42,540 nt of DNA from CAZTVF01 sp964616985 (GTDB lineage: Bacteria; Planctomycetota; Phycisphaerae; SM23-33), in the NCBI GenBank assembly GCA_964616985.1, contig CAZTVF010000036.1:1-42540 (forward strand), read 5' to 3'. Under the pieces are notes generated by a model, which was not told the DNA's origin, did no database searches, and saw nothing but the letters and a program-made list of their open reading frames with translations. The stretch's first letter is position 1. Every line of letters starts with the position of its first letter. The translations under genes and the position numbers were made by a program. Positions 1 through 8,163 of the stretch are shown here, piece by piece.

Positions 1-477
1 ATTCAATGCAACTGTATCGTAACCGTTGTCGCCGAGGACCTGCAGGGCATCCCCTTCGTGGGCAGGGCGGGGCAGAAGCTCACCGAGATGATCATCGCGA
101 TGGGCCTGCAGCGGCAGGACGTTTACATCTGCAACGTCCTCAAATGCCGCCCGCCCGCCAACCGCACGCCGATGCCCGAAGAGGCCCTCGCCTGCCGCAA
201 CTTCCTCGTGCGGCAGTTGCAGATTATTCGCCCGGAGGTGATCGTCACGCTGGGCAACCCGGCCACGCAGAACCTGCTGAACACCACGGTGGGCATCACG
301 CGCCTCCGCGGACAGTGGCAGACGCTGCCGCAGATCGCGCCGGGCCTGGGCGGCATCGCCGTCATGCCCACCTTCCACCCTTCGTACCTGATCCGCTGCT
401 ACACGCCCGAAAACCGCAAGGCCGTCTGGAGCGACCTGCAGAAGGTGATGGAACGATTGGGGCTCAAAAAGAAGTAG
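1..477 (+). CDS. Uracil-DNA glycosylase, family 4 (3' part, truncated by window start)
   Basis: Excises uracil from DNA at the start of base-excision repair. The frame is open from base 1, so the gene begins outside the window. The visible part has GIPFVGRAGQKL near the start, the NVLKCRPP and EALACRNF cysteines (two of the four expected 4Fe-4S ligands), the VTLGNPATQ strand and the C-terminal FHPSYLIR motif with the active-site histidine. These are diagnostic of the family-4 (thermophile-type, Fe-S) UDGs. The first 11 codons (IQCNCIVTVVA) do not look like the expected GE(A/G)PG motif that should precede ED.QGIPFVG, and the first 33 bases are AT-richer than the rest; this could be a sequence-end artefact. 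It ends with TAG about 50 nt before the next start, in the same orientation. Confidence 0.9.
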   Translation: MQCNCIVTVVAEDLQGIPFVGRAGQKLTEMIIAMGLQRQDVYICNVLKCRPPANRTPMPEEALACRNFLVRQLQIIRPEVIVTLGNPATQNLLNTTVGITRLRGQWQTLPQIAPGLGGIAVMPTFHPSYLIRCYTPENRKAVWSDLQKVMERLGLKKK

Positions 478-526
478 CGTTCCGGGCCGAGGCCGCCGGC
501 CGATGGCGAAGCGGGAGGCATTGAAG

Positions 527-1093
527 ATGGGACTGGTCGATACACGGGTCTCAGGCCGCACCATCATCCAGCTGTATGTGGAAGGCAGAATCACCGCCGC
601 CCAGGCGGGCAGCCGGCTGGCACTGGCCGAGGAAGATGGGGGCCTGGAAAACGGGCTAAGGGACTTCTTTCGATCGCTGCCCCCGGGTCTGCTTGGGGAC
701 GCGATCGGGCGCCGCGGGGAGCGGGCGAGGCACATCCTTCTGAACTCCTTACTGTTCATGAAGACCAATCTCGCCTATCACGCGCCGCGACCACGCGGGG
801 CCCGCGGTCTGGGCGTGACGGTCGCTATCGTGTTCGGCTGCGCGGTCCTGATGGGCGGCTGCTGGGTCGCCGGGGTCCTGTCCAGCGTTCAATTTCCCCT
901 CTGGGCCTGTGCCGTCATCGCGCTGGTCGGCATGGCCGCCGCGGCGGCTGGCGGCCTGAAGATTTCATCCGGGTTGAAGCGGCGACGCGAGTCAATGTTT
1001 CCCGCCCACTGGCCGTTCGCCACCGTGATGACCTGCGAGGCTGCCCGCGCCACGGCGGCGAAGGAAGAAGCGGCTAAGCATGAGACTCCTTGA
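527..1093 (+). CDS. Two-helix membrane protein of unknown function
   Basis: Predicted 188 aa, not recognised. The ATG at 527 was chosen because GGGAGG at 513-518 sits 8 nt before it; an in-frame ATG at 503 has no such site. The N-terminal half (about 85 residues) is soluble and partly amphipathic, with many Leu/Ala/Arg. Two hydrophobic segments follow (about residues 94-116 and 122-144, VTVAIVFGCAVLMGGCWVAGV and a CAVIALVGMAAAAAG stretch), then a basic loop and a short Ala/Lys/Glu-rich tail. It overlaps the following YdcF-type gene by 14 nt, so the two are probably translationally coupled and may act together in the inner membrane. No catalytic motif is visible. Confidence 0.65.
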   Translation: MGLVDTRVSGRTIIQLYVEGRITAAQAGSRLALAEEDGGLENGLRDFFRSLPPGLLGDAIGRRGERARHILLNSLLFMKTNLAYHAPRPRGARGLGVTVAIVFGCAVLMGGCWVAGVLSSVQFPLWACAVIALVGMAAAAAGGLKISSGLKRRRESMFPAHWPFATVMTCEAARATAAKEEAAKHETP

Positions 1094-2093
1094 GCACATT
1101 TATCGCCCGGCGGCGGGTTTTCTCGGGGCGTTCGGGCTGCTCAACGTCATCGGCGACCGCCTTGTTGCGGGCTTCGACATCAATTTCTGGTGGATCGACC
1201 TGCGCCCGCTGGCGTCGACCTTGGCGGATCTGTTCGTGCTGCTTTGCTCGGCCGCCTTGCTCGCGTGGGCGGTGCGGCCGGCAATGGGGCGCTGGCGCAC
1301 CATCGCCACATGGGCGCTGCTGCTGCCCCTGCTGATGTGCGCGGCCTGGAACATGGCCGGATACTATCGCCTGCTGCGTGCGGGGGAGATTCAATCGAGC
1401 TTTCCGGTGCCGCTCTCGCTGATGGTGGCGGCAATGATCGTATCTCTTCTTGTCGCGATGTGGCGGCTTTCGAAGAGTCCTGCCGCGGCGGCCGCGCGGC
1501 CTTCACGAGGAGCCAGACGCAGGGGGGCAGCGCTGCTTGCGGTCGTGCCATTGATCCTGGCGGCGGCAATCCTGCCGTTGGCGCAGATGTACTGCTTCGG
1601 CAAGACAGACTACCGCCGACCAGCCGACGTAGCGGTTGTTTTCGGCGCAGGGGTGTTCGCCGACGGCACGTGCAGCGATGCACTGCAGGACCGCGTGGCG
1701 GCCGGGTGCGAGCTTTATCGCCAGGGCCTGGTGTCGCGCCTGATCTTCTCCGGCGGCCCGGGCCAAGGTCCGGTGCATGAGGTCGAAGCCATGCAGCGCC
1801 TGGCCGTCTCGCTCGGCGTGCCCGCCGAGGCCATCGAGCTGGACTACGGCGGCGTAAATACGCAGGCGACGGTGGAAGACAACGCGATCATCTTTCGACG
1901 GCTAGGGGCGCAGCGAGTTCTCGCTGTCAGCCACTTCTACCACCTGCCGCGAGTCAAAATGACCTATCAGCGTGCCGGGTTCGCTGTGTACACCGTGCCC
2001 GCCCGCGAGACGTACGTGCTGAAGGCGATGCCGTACTACATCGGCCGTGAGATCGCCGCGTTGTGGTCTTATTACCTGCGGCCGCTGAAGTGA
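1080..2093 (+). CDS. YdcF/SanA/ElyC-family (DUF218) membrane protein
   Basis: 337 aa. The N-terminal half holds about four or five hydrophobic helices (roughly residues 10-30, 45-65, 75-95, 108-128, 150-170). The C-terminal half is a DUF218 domain beginning at ADVAVVFGAGVFADG, followed by LIFSGGPG, an acidic EVEAM segment, a NTQATVEDN segment and the VSHFYHLPR strand. These are the usual landmarks of the SanA/ElyC/YdcF fold, implicated in envelope integrity and vancomycin or detergent barrier functions in enterobacteria; the biochemical reaction is not settled. The start overlaps the end of the upstream membrane protein gene. It is convergent with recG; the 134-nt gap to recG contains half of a dispersed repeat. 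Confidence 0.82.
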   Translation: MRLLEHIYRPAAGFLGAFGLLNVIGDRLVAGFDINFWWIDLRPLASTLADLFVLLCSAALLAWAVRPAMGRWRTIATWALLLPLLMCAAWNMAGYYRLLRAGEIQSSFPVPLSLMVAAMIVSLLVAMWRLSKSPAAAAARPSRGARRRGAALLAVVPLILAAAILPLAQMYCFGKTDYRRPADVAVVFGAGVFADGTCSDALQDRVAAGCELYRQGLVSRLIFSGGPGQGPVHEVEAMQRLAVSLGVPAEAIELDYGGVNTQATVEDNAIIFRRLGAQRVLAVSHFYHLPRVKMTYQRAGFAVYTVPARETYVLKAMPYYIGREIAALWSYYLRPLK

Positions 2094-2164
2094 ACGGACG
2101 TTTGAAGCAGGATGATTCAACGTCCGCCGGAGGGTCTCATCGGGAGCGGGAGGCGACATTGATC

Positions 2165-2200
2165 TTCTACAGCGCCGAACGGCAAGCCGCCGCCAAAGCT
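2165..2200 (+). repeat. Half-copy of dispersed palindromic repeat family 1
   Basis: The core CAGCGCCGAACGGCAAGCCG plus CCGCC is identical to one arm of the full elements at 9747-9902 and 26951-27105. The other arm and the terminal repeats are not recognisable here. It lies between the convergent ydcF-type gene and recG. Confidence 0.75.
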
Positions 2201-2227
2201 GCACGCACTACCGATGTACCAGTATGC

Positions 2228-4306
2228 TCAGGCCCCGGTGAGCAGGTCGAGGCGGCCGGCGTAGGCGTGGAGCATTTCCTTGCGGAGTTGCTGGTGTTCG
2301 GGGGCGTTGAGGCCGGGGTCGGCGCGGACGATTTCGAAGGCGTCGCGGCGGGCCATGCGGAGCAGTTCGAAGTCCTCCAGCAGGTCGGCCACGCGCAGCT
2401 CCGGCAGGCCGTGCTGACGGGTGCCGAAGAACTCACCCGGGCCGCGAATGCGAAGGTCCTCCTCGGCAATCTTGAAGCCGTCGCCGGTCTTGGACAGCAC
2501 CTCCAGCCGGCTGCGGGCCTCGGGGCCGCCGCCGGAGGCGACCAGGAGGCATAGCGCGTCCTCACTGCCGCGGCCGATGCGCCCGCGGAGCTGGTGCAAC
2601 TGGGCCAGCCCGAATCGCTCGGCGTGCATGATGACCATCACGTTGGCCGCGGCCACGTCCACGCCCACTTCCACCACCACCGACGCCACCAGCACGCGGA
2701 TCTTGCCCGCGTGGAAATCCTGCATCACCGCGTCCTTGGTCGCCTGCGGCATCTGGCCGTGGACAAGGCCCACGCGGTACTCTCGCAGCGGTCCGGCGGC
2801 GAGCTGGCGGGCGGCGTCCTGGGCGGCCGTCAGCTCCACGTCCGGCGAGGGGTTCACCAGCGGGTAGATGAAGAACGCCTGCTGGCCCGCGGCGAGCCGC
2901 TGGCGGACGCGCTCGAACACCTCCGGCATGCGCGGGGCCTCCACCACCTGCGTCGTCGTCTTGCCGCGGCCCGGCGGCGGCGCGTCGATCGTCGAGACGT
3001 CCAGGTCGCCGAACACCGTCAGGGCCAGCGTCCGCGGGATGGGCGTGGCCGTCATCACCAGATAGTGCGGCGCGTAGCCCTTGCCGCGGATGCCGGTTCG
3101 CTGGCGCACGCCGAACTTGTGCTGCTCGTCCACGATCACCAGGGCGAGCTTCTCGAACTTCACGCCCTCGCTGAGCAGTGCGTGCGTGCCGACCACCAGG
3201 TTGATCTCGCCGGCGGCCAGTGCCTCGAGCACCTCGCGCCGCTCGGAGGCGCCCTGCCCGCCGATGAGCAGGCCCACGCGGACGCGACTTCCCGCGAGAT
3301 ACTGCTGGATCTTGCGGTAGTGCTGCTGGGCGAGGATCTCGGTGGGGGCCATGATGGCGGCCTGCTTGTGGTTGGCCACGGCCAGCAGTGCCGCGTACAG
3401 CGCCACGACGGTCTTGCCGGAGCCCACGTCGCCCTGCAGCAGGCGGTTCATCGGCCGCTCGCGGGCGAGGTCGTCGCGGATCTGCGCAACGGCCTTGTCC
3501 TGCGCCGGCGTCATGGCGAAAGGGAAGCGGGCGCGGATTCGCTGGTCGATCTCGCCGCTGGAGGGCAGCGGGTACGCCGGCCGGTATTCCTCGCGCATCC
3601 GCAGCAGGGCGATGCCCAGCTGCATCAGCAGGCATTCGTCGTAGGCCAGACGCCGCCGGGCCTGCGCCCAATGCTCCTTGTCCTCGGGGCGATGCATGGC
3701 CGCGACGGCGGCGGGGCGGTCCATCAGCTCGCGCTTCTGGAGGTACTCGCGGTCGAACCACCGCGGAACCAGCTCCGCTGCCAGCGGCAGCACGTGGCGG
3801 ATCACCTGCCCGATGACGCCGCTGGAGAGCTTGCCCGAGGCGGGGTACACCGGCAGCAGTTCATCCTCGGCGAGCTTGGCGTTCTGCGGGTCGAACAGGA
3901 TCTGCATCCGCGGGTTGATGAACTGCGGGTATTCGCCGAACCGCGTGACCTTGCCGCTGACGGCCAGCGAGATGCCGGGCTTGATCTTGTCGCGAAGGTA
4001 GCCGCCGTAGAACCACTTGGCGTTGATCATGGCCGTGCCGTCATCGAGGGTGCATTCGAAGGAGGGCTTGCGGCCGAAGCTCTTGTCGTTGACGGCGACG
4101 ACCTGCCCGGCGACGGTGGCGGCCTCCTCGATGCCCTTGAGCGTGACGATGGGCTGGGCCTGCTTGCGGAGGTCGAAGCGGCGGGGGAAGTACATCAGCA
4201 GGTCCTGGACCGTGCGGATGCCCAACTCGGCCAGCTGCTCGGCCCGGGCGGGGCCGACGCCTCTGACATATTGCACGGGCGTGTCGAGCTGGATGGTTTG
4301 GGTCAT
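2228..4306 (-). CDS. recG: ATP-dependent DNA helicase RecG
   Basis: 692 aa, the usual length for RecG. It remodels stalled replication forks and branch-migrates Holliday junctions. An N-terminal wedge/OB region (YVRGVGPARAEQLAELGI, DLLMYFPRRF, then a TVAGQVVAVNDK strand) precedes the superfamily-2 helicase core: Walker A GDVGSGKT with Lys near residue 298, IMAPTEILAQQH, VDEQHKFGVRQR (the DEQH box typical of RecG), MTATPIPRTL, and the C-terminal QLRGRIGRG motif. The TRG wedge-hairpin region DLRIRGPGEFFGTRQHGLPE is intact. The ATG at 4306 (MTQTIQ) was chosen because the family starts here; the open frame extends 37 codons further, through a non-conserved palindrome. No clear Shine-Dalgarno is present. 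It lies downstream of the LysM lipoprotein gene on the same strand. Confidence 0.96.
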   Translation of the reverse strand: MTQTIQLDTPVQYVRGVGPARAEQLAELGIRTVQDLLMYFPRRFDLRKQAQPIVTLKGIEEAATVAGQVVAVNDKSFGRKPSFECTLDDGTAMINAKWFYGGYLRDKIKPGISLAVSGKVTRFGEYPQFINPRMQILFDPQNAKLAEDELLPVYPASGKLSSGVIGQVIRHVLPLAAELVPRWFDREYLQKRELMDRPAAVAAMHRPEDKEHWAQARRRLAYDECLLMQLGIALLRMREEYRPAYPLPSSGEIDQRIRARFPFAMTPAQDKAVAQIRDDLARERPMNRLLQGDVGSGKTVVALYAALLAVANHKQAAIMAPTEILAQQHYRKIQQYLAGSRVRVGLLIGGQGASERREVLEALAAGEINLVVGTHALLSEGVKFEKLALVIVDEQHKFGVRQRTGIRGKGYAPHYLVMTATPIPRTLALTVFGDLDVSTIDAPPPGRGKTTTQVVEAPRMPEVFERVRQRLAAGQQAFFIYPLVNPSPDVELTAAQDAARQLAAGPLREYRVGLVHGQMPQATKDAVMQDFHAGKIRVLVASVVVEVGVDVAAANVMVIMHAERFGLAQLHQLRGRIGRGSEDALCLLVASGGGPEARSRLEVLSKTGDGFKIAEEDLRIRGPGEFFGTRQHGLPELRVADLLEDFELLRMARRDAFEIVRADPGLNAPEHQQLRKEMLHAYAGRLDLLTGA

Positions 4307-4364
4307 AGCGAACGACCGTTGCGGCGCCCCCGGCACGTGCCTCCGCAGCACCGCCAGCGCGCAC

Positions 4365-4434
4365 AGAGCCCCGACACGGCGTTGGCGGGGCAGACGATGG
4401 AGACATCGCCCCGGCAACGCCGTGCCGGGGCTCT
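4365..4434. repeat. 27-nt near-perfect inverted repeat between lysM-protein gene and recG
   Basis: The left arm 4365-4391 and right arm 4408-4434 are reverse complements over 27 positions with about three mismatches, separated by 16 nt. The arms begin AGAGCCCCG. It lies 44 nt after the lipoprotein stop and about 60 nt before the recG start (minus strand). No T-run follows, so it is either a factor-dependent terminator or processing signal, or a REP-like repeat. Confidence 0.75.
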
Positions 4435-4478
4435 AAAGGCAACCGGCGTTCGCTCGAACAACCAAGAAGAAGGCGACC

Positions 4479-4871
4479 TTACTTCGTCGCAGGCAGGTTG
4501 ATTTCCTGGCCTTCCTTCAGCTTGTCGTAATCGATGCCCGGGTTGGCGGCCTTGAGGTCCTTGAGCTTATGCTCGTCGCCGAGCTGCTCGCGGGCGATCT
4601 TGATCAGCGTGTCGCCCTTCTTGACGGTGTACTTCTTGGCGCCCGAAGCCGCGGGAGCGGCCGAGGCCGTCGGCAGCGGCTTGACGGTCGGCGCGGGCGT
4701 ATAGGTCCGGTTGCTCGAAAGCGTGTCGTCAGGCTTCAGAACATCCTTGGGGGTGTCTTTGACGATGGGGGCGGGTTCGGGCGTAGCGGCGGGGGCCTGC
4801 TGCTTGTTCTTGTCGTTGCAGCCGACCGTGAAAATCGCCAACATCAGGGCGGGGGCGAAAACGTATCTCAT
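4479..4871 (-). CDS. LysM-domain lipoprotein
   Basis: 130 aa. The start at 4871 is set by an AAAGGGA site about 6 nt upstream and by the signal sequence MRYVFAPALMLAIFTVGC, whose TVGC is a lipobox; the mature protein would be lipid-anchored at Cys18. A Pro/Ala/Thr-rich spacer (about residues 25-80) leads to a C-terminal LysM domain (KKYTVKKGDTLIKIAREQLG ... LKAANPGIDYDKLKEGQEINLP), which binds peptidoglycan or related glycans. It is likely a small cell-wall-associated lipoprotein. It has its own good promoter (4917-4944), and lnt for lipoprotein maturation is in the same window. An open frame upstream of 4871 adds 15 non-conserved codons. Confidence 0.88.
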   Translation of the reverse strand: MRYVFAPALMLAIFTVGCNDKNKQQAPAATPEPAPIVKDTPKDVLKPDDTLSSNRTYTPAPTVKPLPTASAAPAASGAKKYTVKKGDTLIKIAREQLGDEHKLKDLKAANPGIDYDKLKEGQEINLPATK

Positions 4872-4916
4872 GAATATCCCTTTCAATAGATGCCATCCGT
4901 AACGGACACGGTCCAA

Positions 4917-4944
4917 ATCTTATCACTGCCGGGGGGCAAGTCAA
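4917..4944 (-). promoter_or_regulatory. Sigma-70-type promoter of the LysM lipoprotein gene
   Basis: On the minus strand TTGACT (4939-4944) is followed after 16 nt by TAAGAT (4917-4922). A TG one base before the -10 makes it an extended -10. Predicted transcription start is about 4910, giving a leader of about 39 nt that contains the AAAGGGA ribosome site. Confidence 0.6.
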
Positions 4945-5014
4945 GCATCGCAACCTGAAAAGAAGACGCCCGTGCCTCTATCACAGGCAAGGGCCGAATT
5001 GGCGGCCGGGGCGC

Positions 5015-5884
5015 TCACTTGGCCGGCGAGGGATACACGACGTTGCTCTTGCCGGGCTGGGCGATGAGAATGTCCTTGAGCTCCATGGAAATCGTGCGGC
5101 TGGTGCTCTCGGTCACAAAAATGATGCGGAATGATTTGTGGACCTGGTCGCCGGCCAGCTTGAAACGGGCGGTGAACTTCGTGTACTTACCGAACGGGTC
5201 ACCCTCGGTCCATCGCCCGCCGCCGAGGTCCTTGTTGTCGGGGGCCAGGGCGTGGATCGCCTCGATGAACGTCCCTACCGTTCCCGTCTGCGGCCGCTTG
5301 TAGTCCATCACCACCGTCAGCTCACGATCCTTGGTCATCTCCAGCCGCGTCGTCCGCACCGAGATGCCGTCCAGCAGCTCCTGGAAATCCTCCATCACGC
5401 AGGCAGGGATGATCTTGTCCTGCCGCTTGACGGCCACCAGGACATCGGCCTGCAGCGAGAGGGTTCGCATGAACGTCGGGTGGCGGGAGAGGTCGAACTT
5501 CTCCACCTCCATGTACGCCACCGCATCGTGGAACGCGTTGTACTCGCCGTTGCCCCATCGCGGGCTGGCCGGCGTGGCGGGGGGCTTGTACATATTCGTA
5601 TTATTGGGGTCCTGGGCGGCGGTGACGCGGAACCGCTTGGTGACGCAGACGGCGTCGACATTGCTGGGCGCGTCGAACGACCCCCACAGCTCCAGGCAGT
5701 GCCGCGTCTTGGACTCGGTGTTGTAGTCCATCTCGGAACTCACCTTGGCCCGGGCCAGGGCCACGCAGAACTTCTCGCTCTTGCACGACGAGCCGCTGGC
5801 CGTCGTCGGCGGCACCCACGAGGAGGCGGTGGCCGATGCAATCATCGCCAGCGGCGCCAGCAGCAGAAGCAATCGTTTCGTCAC
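5015..5884 (-). CDS. Exported protein of unknown function
   Basis: 289 aa, starting at GTG 5884 (GTG ACG AAA CGA). The N-terminus MTKRLLLLLAPLAMIASATA is a signal peptide with a probable cut after TASS or nearby. The mature part has several cysteines (SSCKSEKFC, CLELW, AVCVTK, PACVMEDF) that could form disulfides, and a mixed alpha/beta-looking sequence with no enzyme motif I recognise. It stands alone: the next gene downstream (LysM lipoprotein) has its own promoter 143 nt away, and upstream lies a divergent gene. Probably a periplasmic or surface protein; function unknown. Confidence 0.7.
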   Translation of the reverse strand: MTKRLLLLLAPLAMIASATASSWVPPTTASGSSCKSEKFCVALARAKVSSEMDYNTESKTRHCLELWGSFDAPSNVDAVCVTKRFRVTAAQDPNNTNMYKPPATPASPRWGNGEYNAFHDAVAYMEVEKFDLSRHPTFMRTLSLQADVLVAVKRQDKIIPACVMEDFQELLDGISVRTTRLEMTKDRELTVVMDYKRPQTGTVGTFIEAIHALAPDNKDLGGGRWTEGDPFGKYTKFTARFKLAGDQVHKSFRIIFVTESTSRTISMELKDILIAQPGKSNVVYPSPAK

Positions 5885-6001
5885 GGTCGATACCCCGTTT
5901 TCGATGAGAAAACCATCTCCACGTGCAATTGCACGATCGGCGGATTATCTCTCATTCCGCCGCGCGTGCAAGGGTATACTTGTGCCGCGAAAGGACACGA
6001 A

Positions 6002-7111
6002 ATGGACATGATCGAAGAGCGTCGTATCAAGCAGGACCGCGTCAGGGAGTATCTCGACTCGCACAAGCTGGACGCCGTGCTGCTAAGCCGGCGATGCAAT
6101 TTCAGCTGGTTCACCTGCGGGGCCCACAACTTCGTCAACAACGCCTGCGACGTGGGCAACAGTTGGCTGCTCGTCGACAAGGACTCGGCCGTCGTGCTGA
6201 CGTCCAACATCGAGGCGCCGCGCCTGCAGCAGGAGGAGCTGGCCTCCAGCGGCATCGAAGTGATTGACTTCCCGTATTACCATCCCGAGGCTCGGGCGGG
6301 CGCGTTCGAGAAGCTGCTTGCCGGGCGCGCGGTGGCGGCTGATGCACCGCCGCCGGCGGTGAAGCTGCCCGCCCTGGGCAGCGACTTCGACCGCCTGCGC
6401 TGGACGCTCACCGAGAGCGAGGTCGAACGATACGCCGCCCTGTGCACCGACGTCGCCGGGGCGGTGGAGTTCATCGCCCGCGACGTGGATCCCGGGCGCA
6501 CGGAATACGAGACCGCCGGCATGCTGTCGGGCGCCATCCGCTGCTGCGGGGCCACGCCCTGGGTGTTGCTGGTGGCGGGCGACGAGCGGGTGAGCCAGTT
6601 CCGCCACCCGCTGCCGACGGACCTGGTGATCCAGGACTACTTCATGCTCGTGATCTGCGCCGAGCGCAACGGCCTGATCGCCGCGTGCAGCCGCCTGGCG
6701 AGTTTCGGCCGCCTGAGTGAAGAGCTGGCCGCCAAGCACCGGGCCGTGGCGATGGTGGACGCGGCGTTCATCGGCGCGACCAACCCGGGGGCGAAGTTCG
6801 GCGACATCTACGCCGAAGGCCAGGAAGCGTACGCCGCCGCCGGTTTCGCCGACCAGTGGCAGTTCCACCACCAGGGGGGCTCGTGCGGCTACCTGCCTCG
6901 CGAGGTGGTGGCCGGCCCCGGCGACGCGACGGTGGCGATGGCGAACCAGGCGTTCGCGTGGAATCCCTCCATCGCCGGCACCAAGAGCGAGGACACCATC
7001 CTGTGCACGCCCGACGGCCCGCAGCTGCTCGCCGCCCCTGGCGACTGGCCCATCCTGAAGGCTGAATGGAAGGGTGCGGCCATCCCGCGCCCCGATATCC
7101 TGGTGAGGTAG
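6002..7111 (+). CDS. M24-fold (aminopeptidase P/creatinase-like) protein lacking most metal ligands
   Basis: 369 aa. The ATG at 6002 is preceded by AAGGA (5991-5995), and a TATACT box lies at 5975-5980. The N-terminal creatinase_N-like domain (about residues 1-130, with LDAVLLSRRCNFSWFTCGAHNF) is followed by the pita-bread domain (TESEVERYAALCTDVAGAVE ... FRHPLPTD ... SEDTILCT). In active M24 metallopeptidases the ligands are D, D, H, E, E. Here the segment that should read LVD.G...GY.SD.TR is LVICAERNGLIAACSRL, the GHG motif is GGSCG, and the EPG motif is NPS; only the last Glu (SEDTIL) remains. It is therefore probably not a two-metal peptidase. A creatinase-like metal-free hydrolase or a pseudoenzyme are alternatives. 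The next gene, a ROK kinase, follows by 63 nt. Confidence 0.8.
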   Translation: MDMIEERRIKQDRVREYLDSHKLDAVLLSRRCNFSWFTCGAHNFVNNACDVGNSWLLVDKDSAVVLTSNIEAPRLQQEELASSGIEVIDFPYYHPEARAGAFEKLLAGRAVAADAPPPAVKLPALGSDFDRLRWTLTESEVERYAALCTDVAGAVEFIARDVDPGRTEYETAGMLSGAIRCCGATPWVLLVAGDERVSQFRHPLPTDLVIQDYFMLVICAERNGLIAACSRLASFGRLSEELAAKHRAVAMVDAAFIGATNPGAKFGDIYAEGQEAYAAAGFADQWQFHHQGGSCGYLPREVVAGPGDATVAMANQAFAWNPSIAGTKSEDTILCTPDGPQLLAAPGDWPILKAEWKGAAIPRPDILVR

Positions 7112-7174
7112 GGTATTTCCCTTTTTCGCCTTTGGGTGTAAGCTTTGACGCTTTGGCCAATACGGAGAATAAGT

Positions 7175-8143
7175 ATGTCGAAATACTGCATGGGCATCGA
7201 TCTGGGCGGCACGTTCATCAAGTTCGGCCTGCTCGATAGCCAGATGAAACCGAGCGGCCTGTTCCAGCTCCCCACGCCCACCGAAGGCTCTGACGCGGTT
7301 GTGCGGCAGATGGTGGCTGGCGGCCTGAAGCTGATGCAGGACCACCAGCTCACGGCGCAGGACATCGCCGCCGTCGGCATCGGCTCGCCCGGTCCGATCA
7401 ACATCACCAAGGGCGTGGTCATCTCGCTGCCGAACATCCCGGGCATGAACAACGTGCCCCTGCGCGACATGGTGGCTGCGGGCCTCAAGCTGCGGGCGGT
7501 GCTGGAGAACGACGCCAACGCCGCCGGCCTGGGCGAATACATCTGCGGCGCGGGCAAGGGCGGCGGCGACATGGTGCTGCTGACGCTGGGCACCGGGGTG
7601 GGCGGCGGAATCATCGTCGACGGCAAGGTGCTCCACGGCCTGCACGAGATGGGCGCCGAGCTGGGCCACATGATCGTCCAGCCCGACGGCGAGCCCTGCA
7701 ACTGCGGCCAGAAGGGCTGCCTCGAGCGGTACAGTTCGGCGACGTTCCTGGCCCAGTACGCCACGCGGCTGATCAAGGAAGGGCGTCCCAGCCTGCTGCA
7801 AAAGCCGCTGGCGGCCAAGGGCGAGATCGACGCCCGCGACACCGTCCAGGCCTCCAAGGCGGGCGACTCGCTGGCGACCGAGGTGTGGGACCGCGCGACC
7901 TTCTACCTGGCCCTGGGCTGCGTGAACATCTGCCGCATTTTCGACCCCGGCCGCATCGTCCTGGCCGGGGGCATGACCAAGGCGGGCGACGACCTGCTGA
8001 CGCCGGTGCAGCGGCACTTCGAGCGGCTGCACTGGTCGCTGCACAAGCCCGTCACGGAGATTACGCTTTCAACGCTCGGCAACGACGCCGGCGTGTTCGG
8101 CGCTGCCGGCGTGGCGTGGGCCTTCGCCACCGCGGCCAAGTAA
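7175..8143 (+). CDS. ROK-family sugar kinase (glucokinase-like)
   Basis: 322 aa. Phosphorylates glucose or a related hexose with ATP in the cytosol. The start at 7175 has GGAG (7164-7167) 7 nt upstream; the open frame extends 10 codons further without a site. Landmarks in order: N-terminal phosphate loop GIDLGGTFIKFGL, GIGSPGPI, END(A)NAAGLGEY with the catalytic Asp, LTLGTGVGGGIIVDGKV, then the ROK zinc motif GHM...CNCGQKGCLERYSS (His and three Cys), and the adenosine segment VLAGGMTKAGDDL. All kinase residues appear intact. Substrate cannot be fixed from sequence. trpE follows after only 20 nt on the same strand. Confidence 0.92.
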   Translation: MSKYCMGIDLGGTFIKFGLLDSQMKPSGLFQLPTPTEGSDAVVRQMVAGGLKLMQDHQLTAQDIAAVGIGSPGPINITKGVVISLPNIPGMNNVPLRDMVAAGLKLRAVLENDANAAGLGEYICGAGKGGGDMVLLTLGTGVGGGIIVDGKVLHGLHEMGAELGHMIVQPDGEPCNCGQKGCLERYSSATFLAQYATRLIKEGRPSLLQKPLAAKGEIDARDTVQASKAGDSLATEVWDRATFYLALGCVNICRIFDPGRIVLAGGMTKAGDDLLTPVQRHFERLHWSLHKPVTEITLSTLGNDAGVFGAAGVAWAFATAAK

Positions 8144-8163
8144 GAAAACATGGACCTCCCTTC

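Noticed and set aside
2594..4501. 635-codon plus-strand frame opposite recG
   Set aside because: Antisense shadow; recG is unambiguous.
7145..7174. TTGACG as -35 of a promoter for the ROK kinase gene
   Set aside because: No acceptable -10 at 16-18 nt; the region coincides with the ribosome binding site.
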